DNA from: SAR116 cluster bacterium
GTDB taxonomy: Bacteria; Pseudomonadota; Alphaproteobacteria; Puniceispirillales; Puniceispirillaceae
Length of the DNA: 64,000 nt
Reading direction: 5' to 3'
NCBI GenBank assembly: GCA_004212735.1
Contig: SHBD01000009.1
Coordinates: 36,522-100,521 of the forward strand
Shown here: piece after piece, positions 1 through 8,780 of the stretch
Position numbering within the stretch: position 1 is the first letter of the stretch
Layout of the letters: each line of letters starts with the position of its first letter
The notes under the pieces: model-generated
Told to the model about the DNA's origin: nothing
The model's input: only the letters and a program-made list of their open reading frames with translations
The model's database searches: none
Position numbers and translations under genes: made by a program

Positions 1-1
1 A

Positions 2-250
2 GCTTTGGATTTCATTGACACAGGGCCGAATATTTTTCGGTTCAAACTCAAACCCGCAAAATCAAATCCCGAGGTAAAGGTGAAGTTTTGTGTGAAAAAA
101 ACATCAACAGACCAAATCGTCATAGATTGGGAAGGCAATCTGAAGACGAATGTTACCTACACAGTGAAACACGCCTCAGCAAATGAGAGATGTCGAGTAA
201 CCATATGGCTGTTTGACACTTTGGCTCATGATTCCATCTTTGATTTGTAA
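2..250 (+). CDS. C-terminal part of an unrecognised protein
   Basis: The reading frame is open from the first bases of the window to a TAA at 248-250, so this is probably the 3' end of a gene that begins upstream. The 80 or so visible residues alternate charged and hydrophobic positions, as in a beta-sandwich domain, and contain one VKVKFCVKK stretch. No catalytic motif or membrane segment is visible and I do not recognise the family. A TTG at position 5 could also serve as a start, but there is no ribosome-binding site to be seen before it. It runs head to head (convergent) with the lipoprotein gene that ends at 284. Confidence 0.4.
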   Translation, partial: ALDFIDTGPNIFRFKLKPAKSNPEVKVKFCVKKTSTDQIVIDWEGNLKTNVTYTVKHASANERCRVTIWLFDTLAHDSIFDL

Positions 251-283
251 ATCCATCTTTGTAGAATAGACTTCCATAAACTG

Positions 284-865
284 CTATTTATGGCGAGGTC
301 TGACACGCCCAGAATCCTGCCAAGACTTGAAGCTGGGTGTATCAGAAACATCTGATTGTCCGGCCAACGTCCCTTTGCGGAGAGGACATCTGCGTGGCCT
401 CTCGCGGGTTGGCAATCTGGGCGGCGCTGATGGTGAGGATCGGAGATCAAGAATTTTCCGCAGCACCCTGGTCCTGCATCGTAGCTCCTCCAATGTAACC
501 GTGACGCTGGACGGATAATGACAAGCGGCTCCTGAACTCCTGTCAACGGCATAACCAATGACCCCGCCAAAAATAACATTGCCCCAAACGATGTCCTTGT
601 GGGAATCTTGGATATCTGAGTTTGCGACCTTGTACCCGTCCTTTTTGCAGATGATGGTCAATTCATCGCAGGCAGTCTCAATCGTCACGGTCCCGGGTGA
701 GGACGCAACAACAAACTCCCCTTCCAAATTTTTCAATGTGCAGTGCGCCCCTGCGGGAACTGTCTTGACGGTCATTACCTGCCGGTCATCATCCACGATC
801 GATGAGCAACCAGATAATGCAGACAATGCGCCGATGCACAAAGATGTTTGAGTCCATTTTTTCAT
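284..865 (-). CDS. Predicted lipoprotein with odd C-terminal tail
   Basis: The start is the ATG that follows a GGGAGG ribosome-binding site; an upstream in-frame TTG is ignored. Residues 1-20 are a lipoprotein signal peptide with lipobox LSGC, so the mature protein is lipid-anchored at a cysteine and lies in the envelope. The next hundred residues resemble small alphaproteobacterial lipoproteins of unknown function (PEGA-like beta region, then WGNVIFGGVIGYAVDRSSGA, a motif region of that group). After VTVTLE the sequence becomes Arg/Pro/Ser-rich for about 65 residues and no longer looks like natural protein. In another frame a stop occurs soon after, at 447-449, so a frameshift near position 490 is possible. 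Function unknown. Confidence 0.6.
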   Translation of the reverse strand: MKKWTQTSLCIGALSALSGCSSIVDDDRQVMTVKTVPAGAHCTLKNLEGEFVVASSPGTVTIETACDELTIICKKDGYKVANSDIQDSHKDIVWGNVIFGGVIGYAVDRSSGAACHYPSSVTVTLEELRCRTRVLRKILDLRSSPSAPPRLPTRERPRRCPLRKGTLAGQSDVSDTPSFKSWQDSGRVRPRHK

Positions 866-1042
866 GAACCTCCCTCCCTTTGTGAGTTGTGCTCCCCACC
901 CTATCGGCCAAAAGTTAAAAAACGTTAGCAGGATGAATGAACCAAACCTCAATGCCCGGCGTGGCTTTTTGGCCTGCTGAGGAGGGCGGTTCTTTTTTGT
1001 GGCCCCTTCCCTGATGCGCTGATCATGTCTATCTTGTAGTAT

Positions 1043-3283
1043 ATGGATGATATCACCCCGAACAATGATGCAAATGTTGCCGTTGGTGCGGCTGATGGCG
1101 GAACAGGCGCGAAGATGGGCGCGAAGATGGGCGCGGATATGGGCACTGATTCAGGTGCAAAGGCCACAACGGATAATCTGATCATCACGCGGCCACGCGC
1201 GCCCGCCGAGTTCGATCTGCAATCCGAGTTCAAACCGGCCGGTGACCAGCCAGATGCGATTGCCGAGTTGATTGCCGGCATCAAGGAGGGTGAGCGCGAT
1301 CAGGTGCTGCTTGGCGTGACCGGATCGGGCAAGACGTTTACCGCAGCGCATGTGATCAAGGCGATCAAGCGGCCAACGCTGATCCTCGCGCCGAACAAGA
1401 CACTGGCAGCGCAGCTCTATGGCGAGATGAAAGCGCTGTTCCCGGATAATGCGGTCGAATATTTCGTCTCTTATTATGATTATTACCAGCCCGAGGCCTA
1501 TGTGCCGCGCTCGGACACCTATATCGAGAAGGAATCCTCGATTAATGAGCAGATCGACAGAATGCGGCATTCAGCAACGCGCGCGCTGTTGGAACGCGAT
1601 GACGTGATCATCGTTGCCTCGGTGTCCTGTATCTATGGCATCGGGTCGGTGGAAACCTATTCAACGATGACGCAGATTCTGGCTGTCGGCGAGGATTTCC
1701 CACGGCAGGATCTGCTGCGCAAATTCACCGAGCTGCAATACCGGCGCAATGATACCAATTTCGTTCGTGGTGCTTTTCGGGTGCGCGGGGATTCGGTGGA
1801 GCTGTTTCCGGCCCACCTTGAGGACCGAGCGTGGCGGATCTCGCTGTTCGGTGACGAGATTGAGGCGATTTTCGAGATTGACCCCCTGACCGGTGAGAAA
1901 ACCCGGACGCTGGACAGCATCACGGTTTTTGCCAATTCGCATTATGTGACACCGCGCCCGACATTGCAGCAGGCCTGTAAACAGATCAAGGAAGAGTTGA
2001 AGGTCCGGCTGGCCGAATTCACCCAGCAGAACAAGCTGTTGGAAGCGCAACGGATCGAACAGCGCACACAGTTCGATGTCGAGATGATCGAGGCAACCGG
2101 CGTGTGCGCCGGGATCGAGAATTACTCGCGCTATCTGTCGGGGCGGGGGCCAGGCGAGCCGCCGCCGACATTGTTTGAATATCTGCCAGACAATGCGCTG
2201 CTGATCATTGATGAGAGCCATGTCACCGTGCCGCAGCTTGGCGCGATGTATAAGGGCGATTTCGCACGCAAATCGACATTGTCGGAATATGGGTTTCGGC
2301 TGCCATCCTGCATGGATAACCGGCCGCTGAAATTCGAGGAATGGGAGGGCTTCCGCCCGCAGACGATCTTTGTCTCGGCAACGCCCGGGCCGTGGGAAAT
2401 GCAACGCACGGGCGGCGTGTTTGCCGAACAGGTGGTGCGACCAACCGGGCTGATCGACCCGGAATGTATTGTCCGGCCAACGACCAACCAGGTTGATGAT
2501 ATCATCGCCGAAAGCCGCGAGATGGCGGCCAGGGGCAACCGCGTTCTGATCACCACCTTGACCAAGAAAATGGCCGAGGCGCTGTCGGAATATATGTATG
2601 AGGGCGGCATCAGGGTGCGCTATCTGCATTCGGATATCGACACGCTGGAACGGATCGAGATTATGCGCGATTTGCGGCTTGGCGTGTTTGATGTGTTGAT
2701 CGGGATCAACCTGCTGCGCGAGGGGCTGGATATCCCCGAATGTGCATTGGTGGGGATACTGGATGCCGACAAGGAGGGCTATCTGCGGTCAAAGACATCG
2801 CTGATCCAGACGATTGGCCGCGCGGCGCGTAACATTGAAGGGCGGGTCATCCTCTATGGCGACAGGGTCACCGACTCGATGCAATATGCGCTGGATGAGA
2901 CCAACCGGCGGCGCGCCAAGCAACAGGCCTGGAACGAGGCCAATGGCATCACCCCGGAATCAGTGAAAAAGGAAATCGCCGATGTGCTGAATTCAGTCTA
3001 TGAGCGCGGCGACCATCTGACACCGGAGGCCGGCGGCAAAGCGGGCGCTCTGGTCGGCAGCAACTTCAAGACGGTGATCGCCGATCTGGAAAAGTCAATG
3101 CGCGAGGCCGCCGGCAATCTGGAGTTTGAGGAAGCCGCCCGGCTGCGTGACGAAATCAGACGCATGGAAGCTGCCGAGCTGGGGCTGACCGCACCCGGTA
3201 TGCCAAGCAGCATCGCCCAGAACCACGGCTTTCCAGCCGGCACCCCGGGCGCACCCCCGAAGAAACGCAGCAGACGTCGATAA
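1043..3283 (+). CDS. uvrB: UvrABC excinuclease subunit B
   Basis: UvrB is the damage-verifying helicase-like subunit of nucleotide excision repair; it is loaded by UvrA and then binds UvrC for dual incision. Visible motifs are Walker A GVTGSGKT (residues 91-98), the beta-hairpin region [12 protein letters not shown] (about 144-155), DESH (about 390-393), helicase motif VI around QTIGRAARN, and a C-terminal UVR coiled coil (about 677-707) for UvrC contact. The protein is 746 aa, slightly long, because of a low-complexity N-terminus of about 50 residues containing three copies of a 12-bp repeat; the conserved core begins near [15 protein letters not shown]. The true start could lie further in. 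No LexA-type box of the alphaproteobacterial form was found upstream. Confidence 0.97.
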   Translation: MDDITPNNDANVAVGAADGGTGAKMGAKMGADMGTDSGAKATTDNLIITRPRAPAEFDLQSEFKPAGDQPDAIAELIAGIKEGERDQVLLGVTGSGKTFTAAHVIKAIKRPTLILAPNKTLAAQLYGEMKALFPDNAVEYFVSYYDYYQPEAYVPRSDTYIEKESSINEQIDRMRHSATRALLERDDVIIVASVSCIYGIGSVETYSTMTQILAVGEDFPRQDLLRKFTELQYRRNDTNFVRGAFRVRGDSVELFPAHLEDRAWRISLFGDEIEAIFEIDPLTGEKTRTLDSITVFANSHYVTPRPTLQQACKQIKEELKVRLAEFTQQNKLLEAQRIEQRTQFDVEMIEATGVCAGIENYSRYLSGRGPGEPPPTLFEYLPDNALLIIDESHVTVPQLGAMYKGDFARKSTLSEYGFRLPSCMDNRPLKFEEWEGFRPQTIFVSATPGPWEMQRTGGVFAEQVVRPTGLIDPECIVRPTTNQVDDIIAESREMAARGNRVLITTLTKKMAEALSEYMYEGGIRVRYLHSDIDTLERIEIMRDLRLGVFDVLIGINLLREGLDIPECALVGILDADKEGYLRSKTSLIQTIGRAARNIEGRVILYGDRVTDSMQYALDETNRRRAKQQAWNEANGITPESVKKEIADVLNSVYERGDHLTPEAGGKAGALVGSNFKTVIADLEKSMREAAGNLEFEEAARLRDEIRRMEAAELGLTAPGMPSSIAQNHGFPAGTPGAPPKKRSRRR
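1106..1141 (+). repeat. 3 x 12-bp tandem repeat in uvrB 5' end
   Basis: Three consecutive 12-bp units (two identical GGCGCGAAGATG, one diverged) encode [12 protein letters not shown] in the non-conserved N-terminus of UvrB. They add in-frame ATG codons, any of which might be used as a start. Confidence 0.9.
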
Positions 3284-3291
3284 TCAAGACA

Positions 3292-3351
3292 GCCCTAATC
3301 GAGACGACGCTCATCAAGACGGCCTTAATCGAGACGACGCTCATCAAGACG
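3292..3351 (+). repeat. 2 x 30-bp tandem repeat after uvrB stop
   Basis: Two adjacent 30-bp copies (3292-3321 and 3322-3351) differ at a single base. They begin eight bases past the uvrB stop codon; a degenerate half copy covers the stop itself. Confidence 0.95.
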
Positions 3352-3571
3352 GGCAGTGCGGCGGTCACGTCCAAAAAATCTGGCGGCAAGTTTGACCATA
3401 TATATGGCCGATAAAATCAGGCTATAAATCAGGCCATCAAACAGACCTTGGCCCGCCAGCGGCAGCGTTGACAACACCGCTACAACCGATATTTTTTCCA
3501 TGTTTTAGGCACGTTAGCCAGCCCCGTCCTGCGGTAACGACAGGCGAAAAAAGCAACCTTTTGGCGGATTG

Positions 3572-3580
3572 TTTTACACA
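3572..3580 (+). promoter_or_regulatory. DnaA-box-like site
   Basis: TTTTACACA fits the relaxed DnaA box TTWTNCACA exactly. A one-mismatch copy, TTTGTCACA, lies at 3591-3599. Confidence 0.4.
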
Positions 3581-3626
3581 GAGTCATGATTTTGTCACAT
3601 CAGCCCGGTCACAGCACAAAAAAACC

Positions 3627-3689
3627 ATGGAGAAAACAGCATTTTTACTCTTGATAATTGTCAACATATTGATTTTATTTGTTTATTGA
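3627..3689 (+). CDS. Candidate 20-aa single-membrane-span microprotein
   Basis: An ATG at 3627 opens a 20-codon frame, MEKTAFLLLIIVNILILFVY, that is almost entirely one transmembrane helix preceded by a Lys. No strong ribosome-binding site is seen (the upstream run is A-rich). The frame ends a few bases before a hairpin at 3693-3711. AT-rich DNA easily encodes such peptides by chance, so this is only a candidate. Confidence 0.2.
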   Translation: MEKTAFLLLIIVNILILFVY

Positions 3690-3692
3690 AAA

Positions 3693-3711
3693 TTGCCTAA
3701 AAAATAGGCAA
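3693..3711. other. Hairpin with A-rich loop
   Basis: TTGCCTA and TAGGCAA form a perfect 7-bp stem around five A. On the plus strand no T run follows; on the minus strand a short TTTT follows, so it could be a weak terminator in that direction or simply part of the AT-rich region. Confidence 0.35.
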
Positions 3712-3760
3712 GCTCAAAAATCTGAGAGATAACCTAGAAGCAGGGCGGGTGCAGCGCCTT

Positions 3761-3781
3761 TTGTCCACAAGGTTATCCACA
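3761..3781 (+). promoter_or_regulatory. Pair of DnaA boxes
   Basis: TTGTCCACA (3761-3769, one mismatch) and TTATCCACA (3773-3781, a perfect high-affinity DnaA box) lie in the same orientation three bases apart, at the downstream edge of an AT-rich stretch. Such pairs are found in oriC regions and at DnaA-regulated promoters. Confidence 0.5.
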
Positions 3782-4075
3782 GGCTTCGGGGATTGTTTTT
3801 TCCGGCCTCAGGGGAGCTTGAACGGCAGGTGATTCGGCAGGTGCGTGGGCTGTGGGTAGGCGGGGGTTGGCGGTAGGCTCGCAGGTGGTTGGCAATAGAC
3901 GGAGAGATGACGGGCAATAGACTGACAGATGACTGGCGGATGCGGAAAACAGCGGCTGTTTTGCTCCACCCCCTACACATCAACGGCAATTAACATTAAG
4001 TTGAAAGCATGAAGTTTTTGCGCCCCACACAAGCCATTATTTTTGGCCATCCTTCCCTGGCAAAAGGGGTTGGCG

Positions 4076-6052
4076 ATGGGTGACCCGGCCACCACAAATG
4101 CGACGTCTGGTGCTACGTCTGGAGCTACGTCTGGAGCAACCTCTGGAGCAACATCGGGCGATGAGACGGGCCGGCCGGTGAATTTGCCACCCGACATCTG
4201 GCGCGGGATCGAGTATCTGAAGAGCGAGTTGAAAACCCTGTCGAGTGATCCAGGCGTTTACCGGATGCTGAATGGCGTTGGCGAAGTGCTGTATGTCGGC
4301 AAGGCCCGTAATCTGGCGCGGCGTGTCGGCAGCTACACCCAGCCGAACCGGCTTTCGAACCGGATCATGCGGATGGTCAGCGAGACCGAAAAGCTGGAGG
4401 TGATTGTCACCAAGTCAGAGATCGAGGCGCTGCTGCTTGAATCGAACCTGATCAAGAAGATGAAACCGCGCTACAATATTCTGCTGCGCGACGATAAGAG
4501 CCTGCCACAGATTTTGCTGACCGCCGATCATGAGTTCGGACAATTGACCAAACATCGGGGCCGCAAAACCCGCAAAGGTGAATATTTCGGCCCCTTTGCC
4601 TCCGCCGGCTCAGTCAACAGGACGGTGGCCGATCTGGCGCGCGCCTTCATGCTGCGGACCTGTTCGGATTCGGTCTTTGCCAGCCGCACACGGCCCTGCC
4701 TGCAATATCAGATCAAGCGTTGTACCGCGCCCTGTGTCGGGCATGTGACAAAGGGTGACTATGCCAAACAGATGGCGCAAGCGCACCGGTTCCTGTCTGG
4801 CGGGTCGGCGGAAATACAGCGTGAATATGCCGCCCGCATGCACAGCGCCGCAGACAAGCTGGAATTCGAGACAGCCGCAATCTGGCGCAATCGTATCCGC
4901 GCGTTGACCGGCATTCAGGCGAACCAAGATATCAACCTGCCGAACCTGCCAGATGCGGATATCATTGCCCTTGCCCGCAGTGGTGACCGATCCTGCATCC
5001 AGATTTTTTTCATCCGGTCCGGCTCCAACTACGGCAACCGGTCCTATTTTCTGACGCATAATCAGGATAGCGAGGCCGATGAGGTACTGGGAGCCTTTCT
5101 CGGCCAGTTCTATGAGGATAAGGAACCGCCCCCGTATATTCTGGTCTCGGACGACCCGGCGGAAAAGGCGCTGCTTGAGGATGCTTTGTCGGAGGCAGCC
5201 GGGCGCACCGTGCATATCTCGCGCCCGCAACGCGGTGCCCGCACCAAATTGACGACGATGGCAAGCCGCAATGCCGAAGAGGCGCTGGCCCGGCATATGG
5301 CAAACGCCGCCTCGCAGAAACGGCTGTTGGGGGAGTTGGCCGATGCGCTTGATCTGGAGGAACCACCACAGCGTATCGAGGTCTATGACAATTCGCATAT
5401 TCAGGGACGACACGCCGTTGGCGGCATGATTGTCGCCGGGCCGGAAGGTTTCAACAAAGCCGCCTATCGCCGCTTCAACATCCGTGATGAAGGCAAGCAT
5501 GCCACCGAACAGGGAGATGATTTTGCGATGATGCGCCAGGTCATCAACCGCCGGTTCGAACGCGCGCTGAAGGAGGACCCAGACAGACTGTCCGGCAACT
5601 GGCCCGATCTGATGCTGATTGATGGTGGCAAAGGCCAGCTCTCGGCGGTCACAGATGTTATGGATGACCTTGGCATCACCGACATTGCCGTTGTCGCCAT
5701 TTCAAAGGGGCCCGACCGCAATGCCGGACGAGAGCAGTTTCACATCAGGGGCCGGACCAGCTTTACCCTGCCGCCACATTCATCGGCAATGCATTTCCTC
5801 CAGCGGCTGCGCGATGAATCGCATCGCTATGCGATTGGCACACATCGCGCCAAACGCCAGAAAAGTGAACTGACAAGCCCGCTTGATGCTGTTCCCGGGA
5901 TTGGGCCAAAGCGGAAAAAGGCGTTGCTTGCACATTTTGGTTCGGCACGCGCTGTGTCGGCAGCCGGGCTGAAGGATCTGGAAGCTGTCGAGGGCATCTC
6001 GAAAAAATTTGCGCAACAAATTTATGATTGGTTTTATAGTGGGCAATCATAG
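4076..6052 (+). CDS. uvrC: UvrABC excinuclease subunit C
   Basis: UvrC makes the two incisions beside a UvrB-marked lesion. The ATG at 4076 is chosen over an upstream TTG at 4043 because AAAAGGGG lies at good spacing before it. Order of parts: a low-complexity N-terminus with five ATSG-type repeats, the GIY-YIG endonuclease domain (GVYRMLNGVGEVLYVGKARNL, about residues 60-83), a UVR motif, the RNase H-like UvrC nuclease domain (EVYDNSHIQGRHAVGGM with its catalytic Asp) and tandem helix-hairpin-helix motifs near the C-terminus (AVPGIGPKRKKALL). The gene is followed by pgsA, a common alphaproteobacterial order. Confidence 0.96.
   Translation: MGDPATTNATSGATSGATSGATSGATSGDETGRPVNLPPDIWRGIEYLKSELKTLSSDPGVYRMLNGVGEVLYVGKARNLARRVGSYTQPNRLSNRIMRMVSETEKLEVIVTKSEIEALLLESNLIKKMKPRYNILLRDDKSLPQILLTADHEFGQLTKHRGRKTRKGEYFGPFASAGSVNRTVADLARAFMLRTCSDSVFASRTRPCLQYQIKRCTAPCVGHVTKGDYAKQMAQAHRFLSGGSAEIQREYAARMHSAADKLEFETAAIWRNRIRALTGIQANQDINLPNLPDADIIALARSGDRSCIQIFFIRSGSNYGNRSYFLTHNQDSEADEVLGAFLGQFYEDKEPPPYILVSDDPAEKALLEDALSEAAGRTVHISRPQRGARTKLTTMASRNAEEALARHMANAASQKRLLGELADALDLEEPPQRIEVYDNSHIQGRHAVGGMIVAGPEGFNKAAYRRFNIRDEGKHATEQGDDFAMMRQVINRRFERALKEDPDRLSGNWPDLMLIDGGKGQLSAVTDVMDDLGITDIAVVAISKGPDRNAGREQFHIRGRTSFTLPPHSSAMHFLQRLRDESHRYAIGTHRAKRQKSELTSPLDAVPGIGPKRKKALLAHFGSARAVSAAGLKDLEAVEGISKKFAQQIYDWFYSGQS
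4100..4159 (+). repeat. 5 x 12-bp tandem repeat in uvrC 5' end
   Basis: Five in-phase 12-bp units (GCTACGTCTGGA and variants) encode ATSG repeats ahead of the GIY-YIG domain. The two central units are identical, and divergence grows toward the edges. Confidence 0.9.
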
Positions 6053-6146
6053 GCACATAAGCCATACTGGCACCACAGGGAATGGCGGGGCCGGTTCACA
6101 CGCCGCCCCGCATCCCCATGTGCCGTGTATAGGAGCCAACTGACAG

Positions 6147-6710
6147 ATGATTTTTGCGGTCAAAGCCATACCGAACTGGATGACCATCGGGCGCATTCTG
6201 GCGACACCGGTGGTGGCGGTGCTGATCTGGATGGACAGCCCGGATTTCGGCTATGCGCTGGCGCTGGCGCTGTTCACCCTTGCCAGTGTTACCGATTTTT
6301 TTGATGGCTGGATCGCCCGGCGGCTGAATGTCGTCTCGCCACTTGGCGAGATGCTCGACCCGATCGCCGATAAGATGCTGATCGGCTGTGCGTTGCTGGC
6401 GCTGGCCAATGTGACGAAAGCTGGCTGGGTCTTTCTGGTGCCGGCACTGGTCATTCTGCTAAGGGAATTTATGATTTCGGGCCTTCGGGAGTATCTGGCT
6501 AAGCGCAGCTTTTCGGCGCCAGTGACGGCGCTGGCAAAATGGAAAACAACGGCGCAGATTCTGGCGGTTGGTTTCCTGATTGGCGCGCCTGCCTTTCCGG
6601 TGGTGCCCTTTGCCGCCGAAACCGGCTTGGTGCTGTTGTGGATTGCCGCTGGATTGACGGTGCAGACCGGCTATGGCTATATCCGAGAAGCGTTGCGCCA
6701 TGTCGCCTGA
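6147..6710 (+). CDS. pgsA: CDP-diacylglycerol-glycerol-3-phosphate phosphatidyltransferase
   Basis: The enzyme makes phosphatidylglycerol phosphate from CDP-diacylglycerol and glycerol-3-phosphate in the inner membrane, the committed step to phosphatidylglycerol. The full CDP-alcohol phosphotransferase signature D-x2-DG-x2-AR-x8-G-x3-D-x3-D is present, beginning at DFFDGWIARR, and several hydrophobic helices follow. At 187 aa the length is normal. The start has an AGGAG ribosome-binding site about 10 bases upstream. Its stop overlaps the start of mobB, so it heads a five-gene transcription unit with the molybdopterin genes. Confidence 0.95.
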   Translation: MIFAVKAIPNWMTIGRILATPVVAVLIWMDSPDFGYALALALFTLASVTDFFDGWIARRLNVVSPLGEMLDPIADKMLIGCALLALANVTKAGWVFLVPALVILLREFMISGLREYLAKRSFSAPVTALAKWKTTAQILAVGFLIGAPAFPVVPFAAETGLVLLWIAAGLTVQTGYGYIREALRHVA

Positions 6711-7281
6711 CACCGCCAGCATCACCCTAGCTAGGACGCCCCTTGCCGGCGCCAGCCGCCATGGCTTTGTCATCGGCCTTGCTGGCTGGTCGGGGAGTGG
6801 CAAGACAACGCTGGCTGAACAGCTGATTGGCGCACTGACAGCGCGGGGCCGCGATGTGGCGACAATCAAACACGCGCATCACCAGTTTGATGCCGATGTG
6901 CCGGGTAAGGACAGTCATCGCCACCGCACCGCCGGTGCACATCAGGTGCTGGTATCATCGGCACTGCGTTCAGTGCTGTTTACCGAGCATGGCACCGGCG
7001 GCGACCGGCCGCTTGATGAGTTGCTGGCAGCATTGGCACCAGCAGATATCGTGTTGGTCGAAGGGTTCAAGCGCGAGCCCATTCCTAAAATCGAGATTTA
7101 CCGCGAGGCTGTTGGCAAACCACCACTCTGGCCAGGGGATGAATGGATCATCGCCACCGCAACCGACATGAAGCTGGAACCGCAGACAGATGGCGCCCCG
7201 GCGATTGTTCTGGATCTGAATGACGCTGCCGCCATCGCCGATTTGATTTGCGGGCTCGCCGGTGCGGACAAACAGACATGA
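6700..7281 (+). CDS. mobB: Molybdopterin-guanine dinucleotide biosynthesis adaptor MobB
   Basis: MobB is a GTP-binding P-loop protein that assists MobA in attaching GMP to molybdopterin. The P-loop GWSGSGKTT lies near residue 28, and DVATIKHAHHQFDADVPGKD is a typical MobB segment. I chose the ATG at 6700, which overlaps the pgsA stop by 11 bases, over an ATG at 6673 buried deeper in pgsA. The end overlaps moeA by four bases (ATGA), suggesting translational coupling. No mobA is visible in the window. Confidence 0.93.
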   Translation: MSPDTASITLARTPLAGASRHGFVIGLAGWSGSGKTTLAEQLIGALTARGRDVATIKHAHHQFDADVPGKDSHRHRTAGAHQVLVSSALRSVLFTEHGTGGDRPLDELLAALAPADIVLVEGFKREPIPKIEIYREAVGKPPLWPGDEWIIATATDMKLEPQTDGAPAIVLDLNDAAAIADLICGLAGADKQT

Positions 7282-8516
7282 GCCATGAAGGCACGCTGCC
7301 ACCGGAAACGGCGCGTGCGCGCCTTTTGCAAACGGTTGGGAAAATAGTCAGGACTGAAAGCTGCGCGCTTACGGCGGCGGCCGGACGCCGGCTTGATGCG
7401 GCGCTGGTGGCGAGCGCCAATCTGCCAGCGACAGCCAACGCCGCAGTCGATGGCTATGCGGTGCATGCTGATTTTCTGGCGGCGAATCCGACACATGCGT
7501 TCACGATTGTCGGGCGGGCGGCGGCTGGCCACCCCTTTTCTGGCCGCATTGCCAAAGGTGAGGCGATCCGCATTTTCACCGGCGCGATTATGCCAGACGG
7601 CCCGGACGCGGTGGCCATGCACGAGCAATGCCGCGCTGATGAGACAGCCGGAACCGTGCAGATTGACACCGCGCTGACGCCGGGCAGCAACAGCCGACCA
7701 GCTGGCGAGAATATCCGGGTTGGCGAGACCATCATCGCGGCGGGAACAAGATTGGGGCCAGCCGATATTGGCATTGCCGCTGCTGCCGGCCATGCCACGC
7801 TTTCGGTCTGTCGGCGGCTTGTTGTCGGGCTGGTGTCGATGGGTGATGAGATTGTTGAGCCCGGGGCGGTACCGGCCTTTGGCCAGTCCTTTGATTCAAA
7901 CCGGCCAATGCTGCGGGCACTGGTTGCCGCCGACGGTCATGAGGTCCGCGATTTTCCGATCGTGCCAGATGACGCCGAGGCGTTGATCGCCACCTATCGC
8001 AAGGCCTTTGGCAGCTGTGATGTGGTGATCTCATCCGGCGGTGCCTCGGATGGTGATGAAGATCACACGCAGACAGCGTTGCAGGCGCTTGGAGCCGAGC
8101 TGGTGTTCTGGAGGCTGGCGATGAAGCCTGGCAGGCCAATGGCGGTTGGCAGCCTGGGCTGGAAACGGCTGTTCTGTCTGCCGGGCAACCCGGTAGCGGC
8201 TTTTGTGTGTTACCGGCTGTTGGCGGCACCTGCTCTCACGGTGATGGCGGGCGGTGAGGCAGGCACAATTTTGCGGATTCCGGTGCGAGCTGGCTTTACC
8301 CACAGGAAACGCGTGGGCCGCGCCGAATATCTGCGAGTCCGGCTACAGGCCGATGACGCGGGCCAGATTGTCATGCAGCTGCACGGGCGGCGGGGCGCTG
8401 GTGTATTGTCATCACTTACCGGCGCCGATGGGCTGATTGAGATTCCTGTTGAAAATGCCGGGGTGAGTGAGGGAGACTATCTGTCGTTTATTCCGTTTCG
8501 TGAGGCTGGATTATGA
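7278..8516 (+). CDS. moeA: Molybdopterin molybdenumtransferase MoeA
   Basis: MoeA inserts molybdenum into adenylated molybdopterin in the cytoplasm. The ATG at 7278 overlaps the mobB stop (ATGA), so a TTG 30 bases earlier is rejected. Family landmarks are ANAAVDGYAVH near the N-terminus, SSGGASDGDED in the MoaB/Mog-like domain and the LPGNPVAAF substrate loop; the C-terminal beta-barrel domain follows. At 412 aa it is of normal length. Its stop overlaps the moaD start by four bases. Confidence 0.95.
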   Translation: MSHEGTLPPETARARLLQTVGKIVRTESCALTAAAGRRLDAALVASANLPATANAAVDGYAVHADFLAANPTHAFTIVGRAAAGHPFSGRIAKGEAIRIFTGAIMPDGPDAVAMHEQCRADETAGTVQIDTALTPGSNSRPAGENIRVGETIIAAGTRLGPADIGIAAAAGHATLSVCRRLVVGLVSMGDEIVEPGAVPAFGQSFDSNRPMLRALVAADGHEVRDFPIVPDDAEALIATYRKAFGSCDVVISSGGASDGDEDHTQTALQALGAELVFWRLAMKPGRPMAVGSLGWKRLFCLPGNPVAAFVCYRLLAAPALTVMAGGEAGTILRIPVRAGFTHRKRVGRAEYLRVRLQADDAGQIVMQLHGRRGAGVLSSLTGADGLIEIPVENAGVSEGDYLSFIPFREAGL

Positions 8517-8779
8517 GTGATGAAATGATCAATGTTCTGTATTTCGCTTGGATGCGTGAACATACGGGCACCGCAAGCGAGCAGATCGCCCTGCCCGATG
8601 GCGCGCAAACAGTTGGCGATCTGATGCCGACACTGATGGCGCGGTCCGCCGGGCATGCGCTGGCGCTGAAAAACATGGCGGCGGTGCGAGTTGCCATCAA
8701 CCGCAGTCATGGCGGTCTGAAAACACCCGTGGCGGCGGGTGATGAGATTGCGTTTTTCCCGCCCGTGACAGGTGGGTGA
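8513..8779 (+). CDS. moaD: Molybdopterin synthase small subunit MoaD
   Basis: MoaD is the ubiquitin-like sulfur carrier of molybdopterin synthase; it is thiocarboxylated at its C-terminal glycine and gives its sulfur to precursor Z. The 88-aa protein ends in the required GG (FFPPVTGG). Start and stop are tied to neighbours: ATGA overlap with moeA upstream and a one-base gap to the moaE ATG downstream, which suits equimolar production of the two synthase subunits. Confidence 0.95.
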   Translation: MSDEMINVLYFAWMREHTGTASEQIALPDGAQTVGDLMPTLMARSAGHALALKNMAAVRVAINRSHGGLKTPVAAGDEIAFFPPVTGG

Positions 8780-8780
8780 G

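Larger units (their letters stand above)
3284..4075. other. Long uvrB-uvrC intergenic gap, possible DnaA-binding region
   Basis: This gap of nearly 800 bp, the largest in the window, holds no convincing full-length gene. It contains a 2 x 30-bp repeat right after uvrB, four DnaA-box-like nonamers (3572-3580, 3591-3599, 3761-3769, 3773-3781), an AT-rich stretch of about 130 bp between them (3590-3720), a possible 20-codon hydrophobic ORF and a small hairpin (3693-3711). The 3840-3960 part is rich in G/T and contains repeats of the kind GGCAATAGAC. The arrangement fits a DnaA-controlled site or a replication origin, but neither is proven. Confidence 0.5.

Noticed and set aside
953..1042. LexA/SOS box before uvrB
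   Set aside because: No GTTC-N7-GTTC or GAAC-N7-AAC element is present; only loose partial matches.
1661..2629. Long minus-strand open frame opposite uvrB
   Set aside because: It is antisense to a fully conserved uvrB, with no domain and His/Arg/Gln-rich shadow composition.
4610..5500. Long minus-strand open frame opposite uvrC
   Set aside because: Shadow of the uvrC coding frame; no ribosome-binding site and no recognisable motif.
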